From: Streptomyces acidiscabies
GTDB lineage: Bacteria; Actinomycetota; Actinomycetes; Streptomycetales; Streptomycetaceae
NCBI RefSeq assembly: GCF_020010905.1
Contig: NZ_JAGJBY010000001.1
Span: 1,942,001 to 2,006,000 of the forward strand
Direction: 5' to 3'
Length of the DNA stretch: 64,000 nt
Part shown: piece after piece, positions 17,199 to 26,066 of the stretch
Layout of the letters: each line of letters starts with the position of its first letter
Numbering within the stretch: position 1 is the first letter of the stretch
Position numbers and translations under genes: made by a program
The notes under the pieces: model-generated
Told to the model about the DNA's origin: nothing
Databases searched by the model: none
The model's input: the letters and a program-made list of their open reading frames with translations, nothing else

Positions 17199-18200
17199 TC
17201 ACCCGCTCTCCCGCACCACCAGCCGATGCCCCGCGACCAGCACCGGCGCCCGGTCCACCCCCTCGATCCCCGTCAGCAACGACCGCACCGCCAGCCGCGC
17301 CAGCCCCGGCTTGTCCGGGGCGACGGTGGTCAGCGGGGGAGCGGTGTACCGGGCCGCCTCGATGTCGTCGAAACCGATTACTGCCAGTTGCCCGGGAACC
17401 CGCACCCCTGCTTCCCGCGCCGCGTGCAACGCCCCCTCGGCGAGCGCGTCCGCGAAACAGAAGACAGCGTCCGGGAGTTGGGACAGCCCGAGCAGAGTGC
17501 GCAGCGCGTCGGCACCCGACGCCCGGTCGTACGCGGGTACGGGCGGCGCGAGCGCCTCGTCGTACGGCACGTCGAACGCGCGCAGCGCCTCCAGATACCC
17601 CTTCAGCCGGGTCGTCGAGGTCGCCGCGTGCGGCACGGTCTGCCGCCCGATCACGGCGATCCGGCGCCGCCCACGCGCCAGCAACCGGCCCGTCGCCTCC
17701 CGCGCAGCCGCCGTGTTGTCGATGGTGACGTGCGGATGCGGCAGGTCGTGCAACCGCTCGCCCAGCAGGACAAGAGGCCTGCTGCGTACGGTGGTTGAGG
17801 CCGCCGCGTCGTCCAGCGCGAGCGGACTCAGGATGACACCGTCCACCATCGGGTCGGTCCGGCCGAGGGCGATCTCCAACTCCGCCCCGGGGGCACCGCC
17901 GGTCGCCTCGACGAGGAGCGTGCAGCCGTGCGCCGCCGCCTCCCGCAGGACGTGCCCGGCGAGTTCGGCGAAGTACGGCATGGACAGATCGGGCACCGCC
18001 AGCAGGAGCACCCCGCTGCGGCCGGTGCGCAGCCGCCGCGCGGCGGTGTTCGGCCGGTACCCCAACTCCTCGACGGCGAGGGCGACTTTGACCCGCGTCG
18101 CCTCCGAGAAACGGCCCGTGCCCCGGACCACGTTCGACACGGTCCGCATCGACACCCCGGCCCGCTCGGCCACCTCCCTGAGCCCGATCCCCGCGCGCAT
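17199..18200 (-). CDS. LacI family transcriptional regulator
   Basis: A 333-residue repressor. The HTH (LREVAERAGVSMRTVSNVVRG) is at residues 7-28 and the hinge (YRPNTAARRLR) near 52. The rest is a periplasmic-binding-like sensor domain for a sugar or nucleoside. It has ordinary length and a clear ATG start. Target genes are uncertain: the neighbouring peptidase is not a typical LacI target, and the sulfonate/CUT1 operon 2 kb away on the same strand is a possible one. Confidence 0.9.
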   Translation of the reverse strand: MRAGIGLREVAERAGVSMRTVSNVVRGTGRFSEATRVKVALAVEELGYRPNTAARRLRTGRSGVLLLAVPDLSMPYFAELAGHVLREAAAHGCTLLVEATGGAPGAELEIALGRTDPMVDGVILSPLALDDAAASTTVRSRPLVLLGERLHDLPHPHVTIDNTAAAREATGRLLARGRRRIAVIGRQTVPHAATSTTRLKGYLEALRAFDVPYDEALAPPVPAYDRASGADALRTLLGLSQLPDAVFCFADALAEGALHAAREAGVRVPGQLAVIGFDDIEAARYTAPPLTTVAPDKPGLARLAVRSLLTGIEGVDRAPVLVAGHRLVVRESG

Positions 18201-18503
18201 CGGCCCACCCTACGGCCTGGAATCACCCCATCCGCCGCGCTGTCACGAGGAGTTCACGCCAGGAGGGGCCGCCATCGGCGCTCTGGAGGGGGGCGCGCCG
18301 ATGACGGCACGCTGCCGGCCGCGGTACGGCGGAGAGGGTGGGTCGGCGATCACGGCCAGCCGCGAGGGCCGACACCGCACCGTGGTGACTCGTCCGGCAG
18401 TTTGAGGTTCGACGTACCCGGGGTACGAACGGTTCCCGGCGGGGACGGTCCACCCCGGACCCTCTGCTCACGTACCCGGTACCCCCCGTACCGCCGGGGT
18501 ACC
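18201..18503. other. Gap between LacI and LysR genes
   Basis: This 303-bp stretch holds no convincing gene. It contains several GTAC-centred near-palindromes (for example CGTACCCGGGGTACG at about 18413) and C-rich runs near 18480. It lies upstream of the LacI gene and downstream of the LysR gene, so it should hold the LacI promoter, but I see no clear -10/-35 pair. Confidence 0.5.
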
Positions 18504-19412
18504 TCACCTGGCCGTCACCCTCGGCCAGTGCTCCCGCAGCGTCCGCACCGTCTCCGCGATCGCCGGACGCCGGGCCGCCCCCGTACGCCACAAGGCGTAC
18601 AACCTGCGTACGGGTACCGGCTCCAGCGGTACCTCCACCACCCCCGGCGGCAGCGGCCCGCGACCCAGGCGCGGGATCAGCGCCACCCCCAGCCCCGCCG
18701 CGACCAGCGCCACCAGCGTCGGGTTCTCGTCGGCCTGGTGGACCACGTCGGGCTCGTGCCCCGCCGAGCGCAGGGTACGCAGGAGCCAGTCGTGGCACAC
18801 CCGCCCCGGCGGCTGGCAGATCCACCGCTCACCCCCCAACTCCTCGCGCGTGACCGCCGTACGACCCGCGAACGGGTGGCTCTCAGGTACGAGGAGGTCG
18901 CACAGGTCGTCCCCGATGTGTACCTGCTCGAGTCCCGCCGGGGCGGGCAGCGGGGCGATGTCCCAGTCGTGCGCGACGACGAGGTCGACCGCGCCCTTGG
19001 CCGCCAGGTCCACCGACAGATGCGGGTCGACCTCGGTCAGCCGGGCGTCGAGCGCGGGGTGCCGGCGGGCCAGGTCCGCGAGGACGGCCGGCATCAGCCC
19101 CCGCGCCGCCGAGGCGAACGCCGCGATCGTCAGCCGCCCGGCGGGCAGCCCCCGGCGCTCTTCGAGACCCGTCTCCGCGCGCTCGACGATCGCCAGCAAC
19201 TCCTGTGCGGTCTCTGCGAGTTGCCATGCCTCGTCGGTCAACCGCACGCCCCTGCCCTCGCGTTCGAGCAGGACCGTCCTCGTCTCCCGCTCCAGCTTGG
19301 CGATCTGCTGCGACACCGCCGACGAGGTGTACCCGAGCGCGGCAGCGGCGGCGCCGACCGTGCCGTGGACGGAGACCGCGTGCAGGGCGCGCAGGCGCTG
19401 GAGGTCGAGCAT
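18504..19412 (-). CDS. LysR family transcriptional regulator
   Basis: A 302-residue protein with a winged HTH at residues 1-60 (LRALHAVSVHGTVGAAAAALGYTSSAVSQQIAKLE) and a LysR effector domain after residue 90. The ATG at 19412 gives the normal family N-terminus. It is divergent from the EamA transporter gene with 90 bp between them, the classic LysR-target arrangement, so it probably controls that exporter and itself. Effector unknown. Confidence 0.93.
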   Translation of the reverse strand: MLDLQRLRALHAVSVHGTVGAAAAALGYTSSAVSQQIAKLERETRTVLLEREGRGVRLTDEAWQLAETAQELLAIVERAETGLEERRGLPAGRLTIAAFASAARGLMPAVLADLARRHPALDARLTEVDPHLSVDLAAKGAVDLVVAHDWDIAPLPAPAGLEQVHIGDDLCDLLVPESHPFAGRTAVTREELGGERWICQPPGRVCHDWLLRTLRSAGHEPDVVHQADENPTLVALVAAGLGVALIPRLGRGPLPPGVVEVPLEPVPVRRLYALWRTGAARRPAIAETVRTLREHWPRVTAR

Positions 19413-19502
19413 GCCGGGCTCCCCAAAGGTAAGCGTTGCTTCATCCTGTAGTGCAGTAATCATCGCTGGTGCTACATGGTCTGTACAGTTGATCCTCGAC
19501 GC

Positions 19503-20513
19503 ATGCGACCAGCACATCTCCTCCTCGCCGTCCTCGTCGCCGCGATCTGGGGCGTCAACTTCACCGTCATAGAAATCGGTCTCGACCACTTTCCGCCGCT
19601 GCTCTTCTCCGCCCTGCGCTTCCTGGTGGCCGCGCTGCCCGCCGTGTTCTTCGTGGGGCGGCCGAAGGTCGCGTGGAAGTGGATCGTCGGCGTGGGGCTC
19701 TCGCTCGGCGTCGCGAAGTTCGGGTTCGTCTTCGTCGGGATGGACGCGGGGATGCCGGCCGGGCTCTCCTCGCTCGTCCTCCAGATCCAGGCCGTGTTCA
19801 CCGCGCTGATCGCGTTCGCGGTGCTGGGCGAACGACTCACGCGCATACGGGTGTTGGGGATGGTTGTCGCCTTCGCCGGGATCGGGGTCGCCGCCGTCGA
19901 CGAGGGAACCGCCGGGCCGCTGGGGGCATTCGCACTCGTCATCGCCGGTGCCGCCTGCTGGGGTGTCTCCAACGTCCTGACCCGCAAGGCCGCGCCGCCC
20001 GACGCCCTCAACTTCATGGTGTGGGTGAGCACGGTCCCCGTACTCCCGCTGCTCGCCCTGTCGTTGCTCACCGAAGGCCCGCGCCGCGACCTCGACGCCC
20101 TGCGCTCCCTCGACCTCGCCGGCGCCGGAACGGTCCTCTTCGTCGCCTGGGTCTCCACCGTCCTCGGCTTCGGCGCCTGGGGCTGGCTCCTGCGCCGCCA
20201 CCCCGCCTCCACGGTCGCCCCCTTCTCCCTCCTCGTCCCCGTCTTCGGCATGTCCTCCGCGGCCCTGTTCCTCGGCGAACCGGTGAGCCCACTGCGCTGG
20301 TGCGCGGCGGTACTGCTGGTGGGCGGGGTGGCACTGACGTCGCTGGTGCCGGGGAGGAAGGTTGTGGAAGCGGTTGCACAAACGCCGGGCGCGGACCCGG
20401 GCGCGCGAGTTGTGCAACCGGTTACGCAAACACCGGGGACGACTTCGCGGACGCCGGTTGTGGAAGCGGTTGCACAACCGACGGAGTCGGCCCAGCGGTC
20501 ATCCGTTGTGTAA
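19503..20513 (+). CDS. EamA (DMT) family transporter
   Basis: A 336-residue membrane protein with ten hydrophobic segments and two EamA repeats (start MRPAHLLLAVLVAAIWGVNF). Members export amino acids or other metabolites. An in-frame ATG at 19476 is an alternative start but adds a non-membrane MVCTVDPRR segment. The last 50 residues leave the membrane domain and repeat every 16 residues (VVEAVAQTPG, VVQPVTQTPG, VVEAVAQ), written by a 48-bp DNA repeat; the stop codon falls inside the fourth unit. Divergent LysR gene suggests induction by its substrate. Confidence 0.9.
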   Translation: MRPAHLLLAVLVAAIWGVNFTVIEIGLDHFPPLLFSALRFLVAALPAVFFVGRPKVAWKWIVGVGLSLGVAKFGFVFVGMDAGMPAGLSSLVLQIQAVFTALIAFAVLGERLTRIRVLGMVVAFAGIGVAAVDEGTAGPLGAFALVIAGAACWGVSNVLTRKAAPPDALNFMVWVSTVPVLPLLALSLLTEGPRRDLDALRSLDLAGAGTVLFVAWVSTVLGFGAWGWLLRRHPASTVAPFSLLVPVFGMSSAALFLGEPVSPLRWCAAVLLVGGVALTSLVPGRKVVEAVAQTPGADPGARVVQPVTQTPGTTSRTPVVEAVAQPTESAQRSSVV

Positions 20514-20527
20514 ACGGTTGCTGAAAC
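20361..20527 (+). repeat. 48-bp tandem array of cre-like palindromes
   Basis: Four cores begin at 20361, 20409, 20457 and 20505, exactly 48 bp apart. Each fits TTGTGNAANCGGTTNCNNAA, nearly self-complementary and close to the TGNAANCGNTNNCA form of LacI/CcpA-type operators. The 25 bp between cores are not conserved. The first three lie in the tail of the EamA gene and the fourth spans its stop codon. Confidence 0.85.
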
Positions 20528-20623
20528 GTCCGGACGGTACGCCCCCGGCCCCACCACCAACCTGACGAACCTCCCATACCAACCCCTGGACGCTCCCGCT
20601 CCCATCACCCCCGGCACGGGATC

Positions 20624-21904
20624 ATGAGGGGCATGCCCCTCGTCGACATCCCCGGTTCCAAGTCCCTCACCGCCCGCGCCCTCTTCCTGGCGGCAGCGGC
20701 GGACGGTGTCACGACCCTCGTGCGCCCCCTGCGCTCGGACGACTCGGAAGGGTTCGCCGAGGGGCTGAGCAGCCTCGGTTATCGGGTCGGGCGGGCGCCG
20801 GACGTCTGGCAGGTGGACGGCCGCCCGCAGGGCCCGGCGGTCACGGACGTGGACGTGTACTGCCGGGACGGCGCGACGACCGCCCGTTTCCTGCCGACGC
20901 TCGCCGCCGCCGGCCACGGCACGTTCCGCTTCGACGCCTCGCCCCAGATGCGCCGCCGCCCCCTCCTCCCACTCACCCGCGCCCTGCGCGACCTCGGCGT
21001 GGACCTGCGCCACGAGGACGCGGAGGGCCACCACCCCCTGACGGTCAACGCGGCCGGGGTGGAGGGCGGCGAGGTTGTCCTCGACGCCGGCCAGTCCTCC
21101 CAGTACCTCACCGCGCTGCTCCTCCTTGGTCCCCTCACCCGCACGGGCCTGCGCATCCGCGTCACCGATCTGGTCTCCGTGCCGTACGTGGAGATCACGA
21201 TCGCGATGATGAGGGCGTTCGGGGTGGAGGTGAAACAGGAAGCAACCGTTTCCACAAACGAACCCGGCGCCTCGGGCGAGCGCGTCTACACCGTCCCGCC
21301 CGGCGGCTACCGCGCCACCACCTACCCCATCGAACCCGACGCCTCCACCGCGAGCTACTTCTTCGCCGCAGCGGCCCTCACCGGCGGCGAGGTCACCGTC
21401 CCCGGCCTCGGACAGGGCGCACTTCAGGGCGACTTGGGCTTCGTGGAGGTCCTGCGCAAGATGGGCGCGTACGTCGAGATCGCCGCCGACCGTACGACGG
21501 TGCGGGGAACCGGCACGCTGAACGGCGTGACGGTCACCATGCGCGACATCTCCGACACGATGCCCACCCTCGCCGCGATCGCCCCCTTCGCCACCGGCCC
21601 CGTCCGCATCGAGGACGTCGCCAACACCCGCGTCAAGGAGTGCGACCGCCTCGACGTCTGCGCGGAGAACCTGCGCCGCCTCGGCATCGACGTTGCGACG
21701 GGCCCCGACTGGATCGAGATCCACCCCGGCACCCCGAAGCCCGCCGAGATCACGACCCACGGCGACCACCGCATCGTCATGTCCTTCGCGGTCACCGGCC
21801 TGCGCACGCCCGGTATTTCGTTCGACGACCCCGGTTGCGTCCGCAAGACTTTCCCCGGTTTCCACGAAGCGTTCGCGCAGTTGAGGAAGGACATCACCGG
21901 GTGA
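20624..21904 (+). CDS. aroA: 3-phosphoshikimate 1-carboxyvinyltransferase (EPSP synthase)
   Basis: A 426-residue enzyme that joins phosphoenolpyruvate to shikimate-3-phosphate in aromatic amino acid synthesis. Active-site groups are present: PGSKS (Lys near residue 13), [10 protein letters not shown] (about 160), DISDTMPT (about 309), [10 protein letters not shown] (about 331), GDHRIVMSF (about 381) and KTFPGF (about 407). The usual first beta-strand of about 10-14 residues before PGSKS is missing, so the chain begins almost at the active site. ATG 20633 is an alternative start. Stop overlaps the next gene (GTGA). Confidence 0.92.
   Translation: MRGMPLVDIPGSKSLTARALFLAAAADGVTTLVRPLRSDDSEGFAEGLSSLGYRVGRAPDVWQVDGRPQGPAVTDVDVYCRDGATTARFLPTLAAAGHGTFRFDASPQMRRRPLLPLTRALRDLGVDLRHEDAEGHHPLTVNAAGVEGGEVVLDAGQSSQYLTALLLLGPLTRTGLRIRVTDLVSVPYVEITIAMMRAFGVEVKQEATVSTNEPGASGERVYTVPPGGYRATTYPIEPDASTASYFFAAAALTGGEVTVPGLGQGALQGDLGFVEVLRKMGAYVEIAADRTTVRGTGTLNGVTVTMRDISDTMPTLAAIAPFATGPVRIEDVANTRVKECDRLDVCAENLRRLGIDVATGPDWIEIHPGTPKPAEITTHGDHRIVMSFAVTGLRTPGISFDDPGCVRKTFPGFHEAFAQLRKDITG
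21241..21258 (-). promoter_or_regulatory. Cre-like site inside aroA
   Basis: Minus strand reads TTTGTGGAAACGGTTGCT, matching 17 of 18 positions of the core seen in the 48-bp array. It lies in coding DNA, so it may be a passive copy. Confidence 0.4.
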
Positions 21905-22548
21905 GATTCGAGGCGGGCCAACAGCCACTCCTGTACGGCGACTTCGTACGTCTGGAACCATTGGACCGGCGCCACGCCGCCGAGTTGGCGCGCGCGGCGC
22001 AGGAGGACCGGGGGACGTACGCGTACACCTGGGTCCCGACGCTCGCCGAACTGGACCGCTACCTCGACCTCCAACTCGCCCGCGCAGCCGACGGTTCGAT
22101 CTCCCCGTTCGCCCAGATCTCGGCGTCCACGGGCCGCGCCGTCGGCGTGACGGCCTACTGCGAACCCCGCGCCTGGCTCGACCCCGACCGGCTCGACGCG
22201 GTTGAGGTCGGCCACACCTGGCTCGCCGCGTCCGCCCAGGGCACCGGCGTCAACGCGGAGGCCAAACTTCTCCTGTTCCGGCACGCGTTCGAGGTCTGGC
22301 AGGTCTCCCGAGTCGACCTGAAGACCGACGCCCGCAACGCCCGCTCCCGCGCGGCCATCGCCGCTGTCGGCGCTGGCTTCGAGGGCGTGCTGCGCAACTG
22401 GTCCCCCTCCAAGTACCCCGGCGAGGAAGGCGAGTTGCGTGACTCGGCGATCTTCTCGATCACGTCCGAGGAGTGGCCGGAGTGCCAGACCCGCCTGGAG
22501 GAGCGGATCGCCCGCTACACGCCTACGAAGCGGACGGCTCTCGCGTAA
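21901..22548 (+). CDS. GNAT acetyltransferase, RimJ/RimL-like
   Basis: A 215-residue protein of the GNAT fold. Residues 15-60 give the N-terminal strand-helix, [25 protein letters not shown] (about 101-125) the acetyl-CoA binding loop, and [29 protein letters not shown] the C-terminal core typical of N-terminal protein acetylases. The loop reads QGTGVN rather than the more usual R/QxxGxG/A. GTG start overlaps the aroA stop, so the genes are co-translated; a joint role is unclear. Its 3' end overlaps the convergent lipoprotein gene by 26 bp. Confidence 0.85.
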   Translation: MRFEAGQQPLLYGDFVRLEPLDRRHAAELARAAQEDRGTYAYTWVPTLAELDRYLDLQLARAADGSISPFAQISASTGRAVGVTAYCEPRAWLDPDRLDAVEVGHTWLAASAQGTGVNAEAKLLLFRHAFEVWQVSRVDLKTDARNARSRAAIAAVGAGFEGVLRNWSPSKYPGEEGELRDSAIFSITSEEWPECQTRLEERIARYTPTKRTALA

Positions 22549-22915
22549 GCAACTTCCCTACCTCCACGGGCAGTTGCTCCCGCACGCTCATCGCTACCAA
22601 CAACGTCTCCGTGGACTCGTCCACGACGATCGCCACCGACGGGTCCACACCGGCGACGGAGTACGCGCGTACCTCCCGCGCCGCGCTCCCGGGGTCGTCG
22701 TCCCCGCCCGTGTCGTCACAGGTGGGCAGCACCGCCGTACCGACCGCCTTCCCGAGCGTGAACTCGGCTCCGGCCAGGTCGGAGTACCGCCGTCCGTCGA
22801 AGTCGGCGACGAACGCGCAGGACGCCGTGCTGTCGTCGGCGGTGCACCCACTGGCGAGCGTGGCTCCGACGCCCATGGCCAGCAACACGGTGAAACGGCT
22901 TACTACGGTTCTCAC
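22523..22915 (-). CDS. Lipoprotein, DUF6281-like
   Basis: A 130-residue product with a lipoprotein signal (lipobox LASGC, Cys near 24). The mature part contains [15 protein letters not shown] and [17 protein letters not shown], a pattern I recall from DUF6281 proteins of Streptomyces. It would be anchored on the outer face of the membrane. Four cysteines could form disulfides. Function unknown. It overlaps the 3' end of the GNAT gene in the convergent direction. Confidence 0.75.
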   Translation of the reverse strand: MRTVVSRFTVLLAMGVGATLASGCTADDSTASCAFVADFDGRRYSDLAGAEFTLGKAVGTAVLPTCDDTGGDDDPGSAAREVRAYSVAGVDPSVAIVVDESTETLLVAMSVREQLPVEVGKLLTREPSAS

Positions 22916-23061
22916 AGCGGGACATCTCCTCCGTACGGACGACTCGTCACGACGGTGACGCCCCGCCCCCGAGGAACGTTCACCTCCGCCCCTCCACCAA
23001 CAGATCCCACCAGGGAAGACGGCACTGGACCCGCCATCTCGACGCTGGGGATGATCACCCC

Positions 23062-23868
23062 ATGACCTCCTCCTTCCTGATTCTCCACGGCTGGCAGAAC
23101 CACAGACCCGAGGGCCACTGGCAACACTGGCTGGCCGCCCGCCTCACCGACCTCGGACACGAGGTCGTGTACCCCCAGCTGCCGGACCCGGACAACCCCG
23201 AACTCGACGTCTGGCTGGCGGAGTTCGAACGCCACTTGACCGCGCCGACCCGCGACTCGCTCACACCGGACCACCAGCCCACGCCGCCCCACGACCTCAC
23301 CGCGCCGGGTCACCAGCCCACGCCGAACCGCGACTTGACCACGTCGGGTCATCAGCCCGCGCTGGCCGACGACTTGACTGCGCCGAGCCACCAGTCCGCC
23401 CCGGCCGACGACTTGACCCCGCCGTCCCACCCGACCGCCCCGCTCCGCGACCTCACCGAGCCGACCCTCGCCCTCACCACGCCGCCCCGCTCTCGAATCG
23501 TCATCGCCCACAGCCTCGCCACCGTCACCTGGCTGCACGCCCTCGCCCGCAACCTCCCCGGCCTCGACACAGTCGCCCGCACCCTCCTCGTCTCCCCGGT
23601 CACGGTCGTCACCGACTACCCCGAGATCGCCGGCTTCGCCCTCCCTCCGCTGACCGGCCTCACCCCGCCGTCCCCGACGCGCATCGTCGCCGGGGACGAC
23701 GACCCGTACTGCCCCGAGGGCGCCCAGGCGGCCTACGGCGACCCCCTGGGCGTGACCGCCGAAGTCCTCCCCGGTGCAGGCCACTTGACGCCGGACGACG
23801 GGTACGGCTCCTGGCCGTCGGTGCTGGAGTGGTGCCTGAACGGCGAGACGAGGCTGACGGCGAGGTGA
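23062..23868 (+). CDS. RBBP9/YdeN-like alpha/beta hydrolase with repeat insertion
   Basis: A 268-residue hydrolase. FLILHGWQNHRPEGHWQHWL (residues 5-24), the nucleophile elbow AHSLA (Ser about 149), the acid in AGDDDPYCP (about 212) and the His in GAGHL (about 239) fit the small serine hydrolases of the RBBP9/YdeN family, which are usually near 180-190 residues. The extra length is a 13-residue tandem repeat at about 58-134 with HQPTP and DLT in each copy, inserted before the catalytic Ser. The fold on either side looks intact. Substrate unknown. Confidence 0.85.
   Translation: MTSSFLILHGWQNHRPEGHWQHWLAARLTDLGHEVVYPQLPDPDNPELDVWLAEFERHLTAPTRDSLTPDHQPTPPHDLTAPGHQPTPNRDLTTSGHQPALADDLTAPSHQSAPADDLTPPSHPTAPLRDLTEPTLALTTPPRSRIVIAHSLATVTWLHALARNLPGLDTVARTLLVSPVTVVTDYPEIAGFALPPLTGLTPPSPTRIVAGDDDPYCPEGAQAAYGDPLGVTAEVLPGAGHLTPDDGYGSWPSVLEWCLNGETRLTAR
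23233..23463 (+). repeat. 39-bp minisatellite inside the hydrolase gene
   Basis: About six copies of a 39-bp unit, each coding for 13 residues around H-Q-P-x-P-x-x-D-L-T-x-P. The period is a multiple of three, so changes in copy number keep the frame. Confidence 0.9.
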
Positions 23869-24524
23869 GGCGGGGGAGGTCAGGCGAGGGGAGCGCGTAC
23901 CGTACGGCGTTCGCCGCCGCCGAGCCCTCTTACCCCGGGTCCTCTCGAGTTGGGCCCGCCGATGCTGGGCCTCCTTATCCCGGCCCCTCTCGCGCCGAAC
24001 TCTCTCGTGCCGGGCCCCCTTACCCCGGGCTCTCTCGTGCCGAGCCCCCTTATACCGGGTCCCTCGCCAGCCCCCTCGCGCCGAGCCCTCTCCCGACGAG
24101 CTTCCCCCCCCGTTATGTTTTCCGTGGTCCTGCAAGAGGGCCGCTGGCCTCCGGGCCCGGCCCCCTTACCCCGGGCCCCCTTACCCCGGGCCCCCTTACC
24201 CCGGGCCCCCTTACCCCGGGCCCCCTTACCCCGGGCCCCCTTACCCCGGGCCCTCTCGTGCCGAGCTCACTCGCTCCGAGCCCCCTGCGCGGGGCTCTCT
24301 TGTGCCGGGCCTCCTTACGCCCAGCCTCCTCGCGCTGGGCCCCCTTACCCAGGGCTCTCTCGTGCCGGGCCCTCTCGCGCAGAGCTTCCCCCCGAACCGG
24401 GCCCCCTCACCCCGGGCTCTCTCATATCGGCCTCCGTATGCCGAGCTCTCCCCGTCGAGCCCCCCTACACCGACCCCACTCATGCCCAGCCCCTCACACC
24501 AAGCCGCCTCACACCAAGCCCCCC
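23869..24524. repeat. Repeat-rich convergent gap with a 15-bp array
   Basis: Between two convergent 3' ends lie 656 bp of C-rich DNA built from degenerate relatives of one unit. At 24159-24250 the unit GGGCCCCCTTACCCC stands six times in perfect tandem. Looser copies mixed with CTCTCGTGCCG segments run from about 23926 to 24460, and a CACACCAAGCC doublet follows near 24505. The minus strand carries spaced runs of four or five G, able in principle to form G-quadruplexes. Long Pro/Leu open frames across it are by-products of the repeat. Confidence 0.85.
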
Positions 24525-25727
24525 TCACACAGCCCCCTCCCGTCGCTCCCCACACCGCTCCCCACCCCCGCCGAACCAACCGCCCCAACCGAAACGCCCC
24601 CTATTCCCACCAACCCCACCCCCCACTACCACCAACCCCGCAAGCCCCGCACTCACCCACAACGCATCCCGATAATCCCCAGTCACCTCAGTAACACCCC
24701 CCGCCACCAACGGCCCCACAACCGCCCCCAAGTTAAGCGCGACAGTAGCGAATGCCCCCGCCAGAACCGGCGCTTCACCAGCCCCGACGTACAACACCCG
24801 CCCCACCAGAGCCGATCCACCCCCGAACGACAACGCGCCCAACACCAGCGCCCCACCGAAGAGCACACCACCCCACTCCCCGGTCAACGCCAACCCACCC
24901 CAAGCCAGCGGCAGTACCCCCAGCACCACCCTCAGCCACGCATCTCCCTTGCGCCCGACGGCAGTCACCCCGAAGAACGCCCCCACCCCGAACACGGCGA
25001 GCAACACCGGCACGGAGACATCGGGCAGCCCGGCAACTTCCGTACCGATGACGGCGAGGTACGAGAACCCGGCGAAAGTAGCCCCGTTGACGGCGGCCCC
25101 CATGAACAGCGCACGCCGGAGGGACCCCCGCCGCAGCGAACGAAGTTCGCCACGGACACCGAACTCCCCAACCCCGCCCGGGGATTCACCCCCGGACACC
25201 CGAACAACCCACCCCAGCGCGGGCAGACACAACCCGGCCACACCCCAGAACGCGGCCCGCCACCCGAACCACTCCCCGAGCAACGCCCCCGCAGGCACCC
25301 CCACCGCACACGACAGGGTCACCCCCGCAAGCAGCACGGAAGTAGCCCGCCCAGCCAACTCAGGCGCGACCAGGGAAGAAGCCGTCGACAACGCCACAGC
25401 CAGAAACCCCGCGTTGACGACAGCCGCCACCACCCGAGTCCCGAACAGCACCGAGAAATCCGAGGTAACCGCTCCCACAACATGCACGACGACGAACGCC
25501 GCCAGGAACCCGCCCAACGCCGCCCGCCGGGGCAACCGCGCCCCCACGACGGCCATCACCGGCGCCCCCACGACCATCCCGACCGCATAAGCGGACGTCA
25601 GACTGGCCGCAGCCCCGACGGACACGGACAACTCGCGCGCGATGCCGGGGATCAGCCCCGACAGCATGAACTCAGAGGTGCCTTGCGCGAAAACGGCAAG
25701 GCCGAGGACGTACAGAAAAACAGGCAA
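24525..25727 (-). CDS. Cmx/CmlR-type MFS drug exporter
   Basis: A 400-residue MFS protein with 12 membrane segments. The N-terminus (LGLAVFAQGTSEFMLSGL, then SAYAVGMVVGAP and GARLPRRAAL) is the signature of chloramphenicol exporters of the Cmx/CmlR group, which pump the drug out by proton antiport. The TTG start at 25727 follows GGAGCGG by 9 bases. The C-terminal 30 residues are Gly-rich and run into the repeat zone. A 16-codon open frame upstream may be an attenuator peptide. The substrate has not been tested; other hydrophobic drugs are possible. Confidence 0.85.
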   Translation of the reverse strand: MPVFLYVLGLAVFAQGTSEFMLSGLIPGIARELSVSVGAAASLTSAYAVGMVVGAPVMAVVGARLPRRAALGGFLAAFVVVHVVGAVTSDFSVLFGTRVVAAVVNAGFLAVALSTASSLVAPELAGRATSVLLAGVTLSCAVGVPAGALLGEWFGWRAAFWGVAGLCLPALGWVVRVSGGESPGGVGEFGVRGELRSLRRGSLRRALFMGAAVNGATFAGFSYLAVIGTEVAGLPDVSVPVLLAVFGVGAFFGVTAVGRKGDAWLRVVLGVLPLAWGGLALTGEWGGVLFGGALVLGALSFGGGSALVGRVLYVGAGEAPVLAGAFATVALNLGAVVGPLVAGGVTEVTGDYRDALWVSAGLAGLVVVGGGVGGNRGRFGWGGWFGGGGERCGERREGAV

Positions 25728-25838
25728 GGGAAGCCGCTCCAGCCAGAGAGGAGAGAGTGCACGGACGCTGACGTACAGGTCCCGCGCGCTGAAACGGCGC
25801 CGATGTGGCCCAGAAAAGCCTCAGTTACCGGTTACTAC

Positions 25839-25889
25839 TCAGCCGCACGGGATCTGCGGCCGAACTCTGTCCGACTCGGGGCTCGACAT
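25839..25889 (-). CDS. Possible attenuator leader peptide of the drug exporter
   Basis: A 16-codon frame, MSSPESDRVRPQIPCG, ends 111 bp before the exporter start on the same strand. Upstream sits TAGCGT, a possible -10 box so close to the ATG that the transcript could be leaderless. Drug-exporter genes of this type are often controlled by ribosome stalling on such peptides. The spacing and the late Pro-Cys-Gly fit, but no anti-Shine-Dalgarno hairpin was clear to me. Confidence 0.4.
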   Translation of the reverse strand: MSSPESDRVRPQIPCG

Positions 25890-25911
25890 GCCCGGCACGC
25901 TACAAGCCCAC

Positions 25912-26066
25912 CCCACCTCCGATCAACCGCTCAACACCACTGCACCTCCGACCAACCCCCACACCGCCCCACCTCCGGCCAACCGCTCAACCCCGCCCCA
26001 CCTCCGACCACCGCCCAACACCACCGCACCTCCGACCAACCCCCGCCCCGCCCAACCACTCCCCGA
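25912..26066. repeat. 29-bp C-rich tandem repeat
   Basis: About five units of roughly 26-36 bp, each with CACCTCCGACCAAC or a close variant and a second part like CGCTCAACACC, fill the gap between the exporter leader and the 3' end of the next minus-strand gene. No gene is seen here. Confidence 0.75.

Noticed and set aside
17165..17728. ATG with a strong AGGAGAG upstream
   Set aside because: The frame lies antisense in the LacI gene and has the Pro/Arg/Ala bias of non-coding frames; the ribosome-site match is probably chance.
18413..18500. GTAC-centred near-palindromes as operators
   Set aside because: GTAC-containing words are frequent across the window, including in genes, so these are not distinctive.
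24159..24250. CRISPR-like array
   Set aside because: The units are 15 bp in direct tandem with no spacers, and no cas genes are present.
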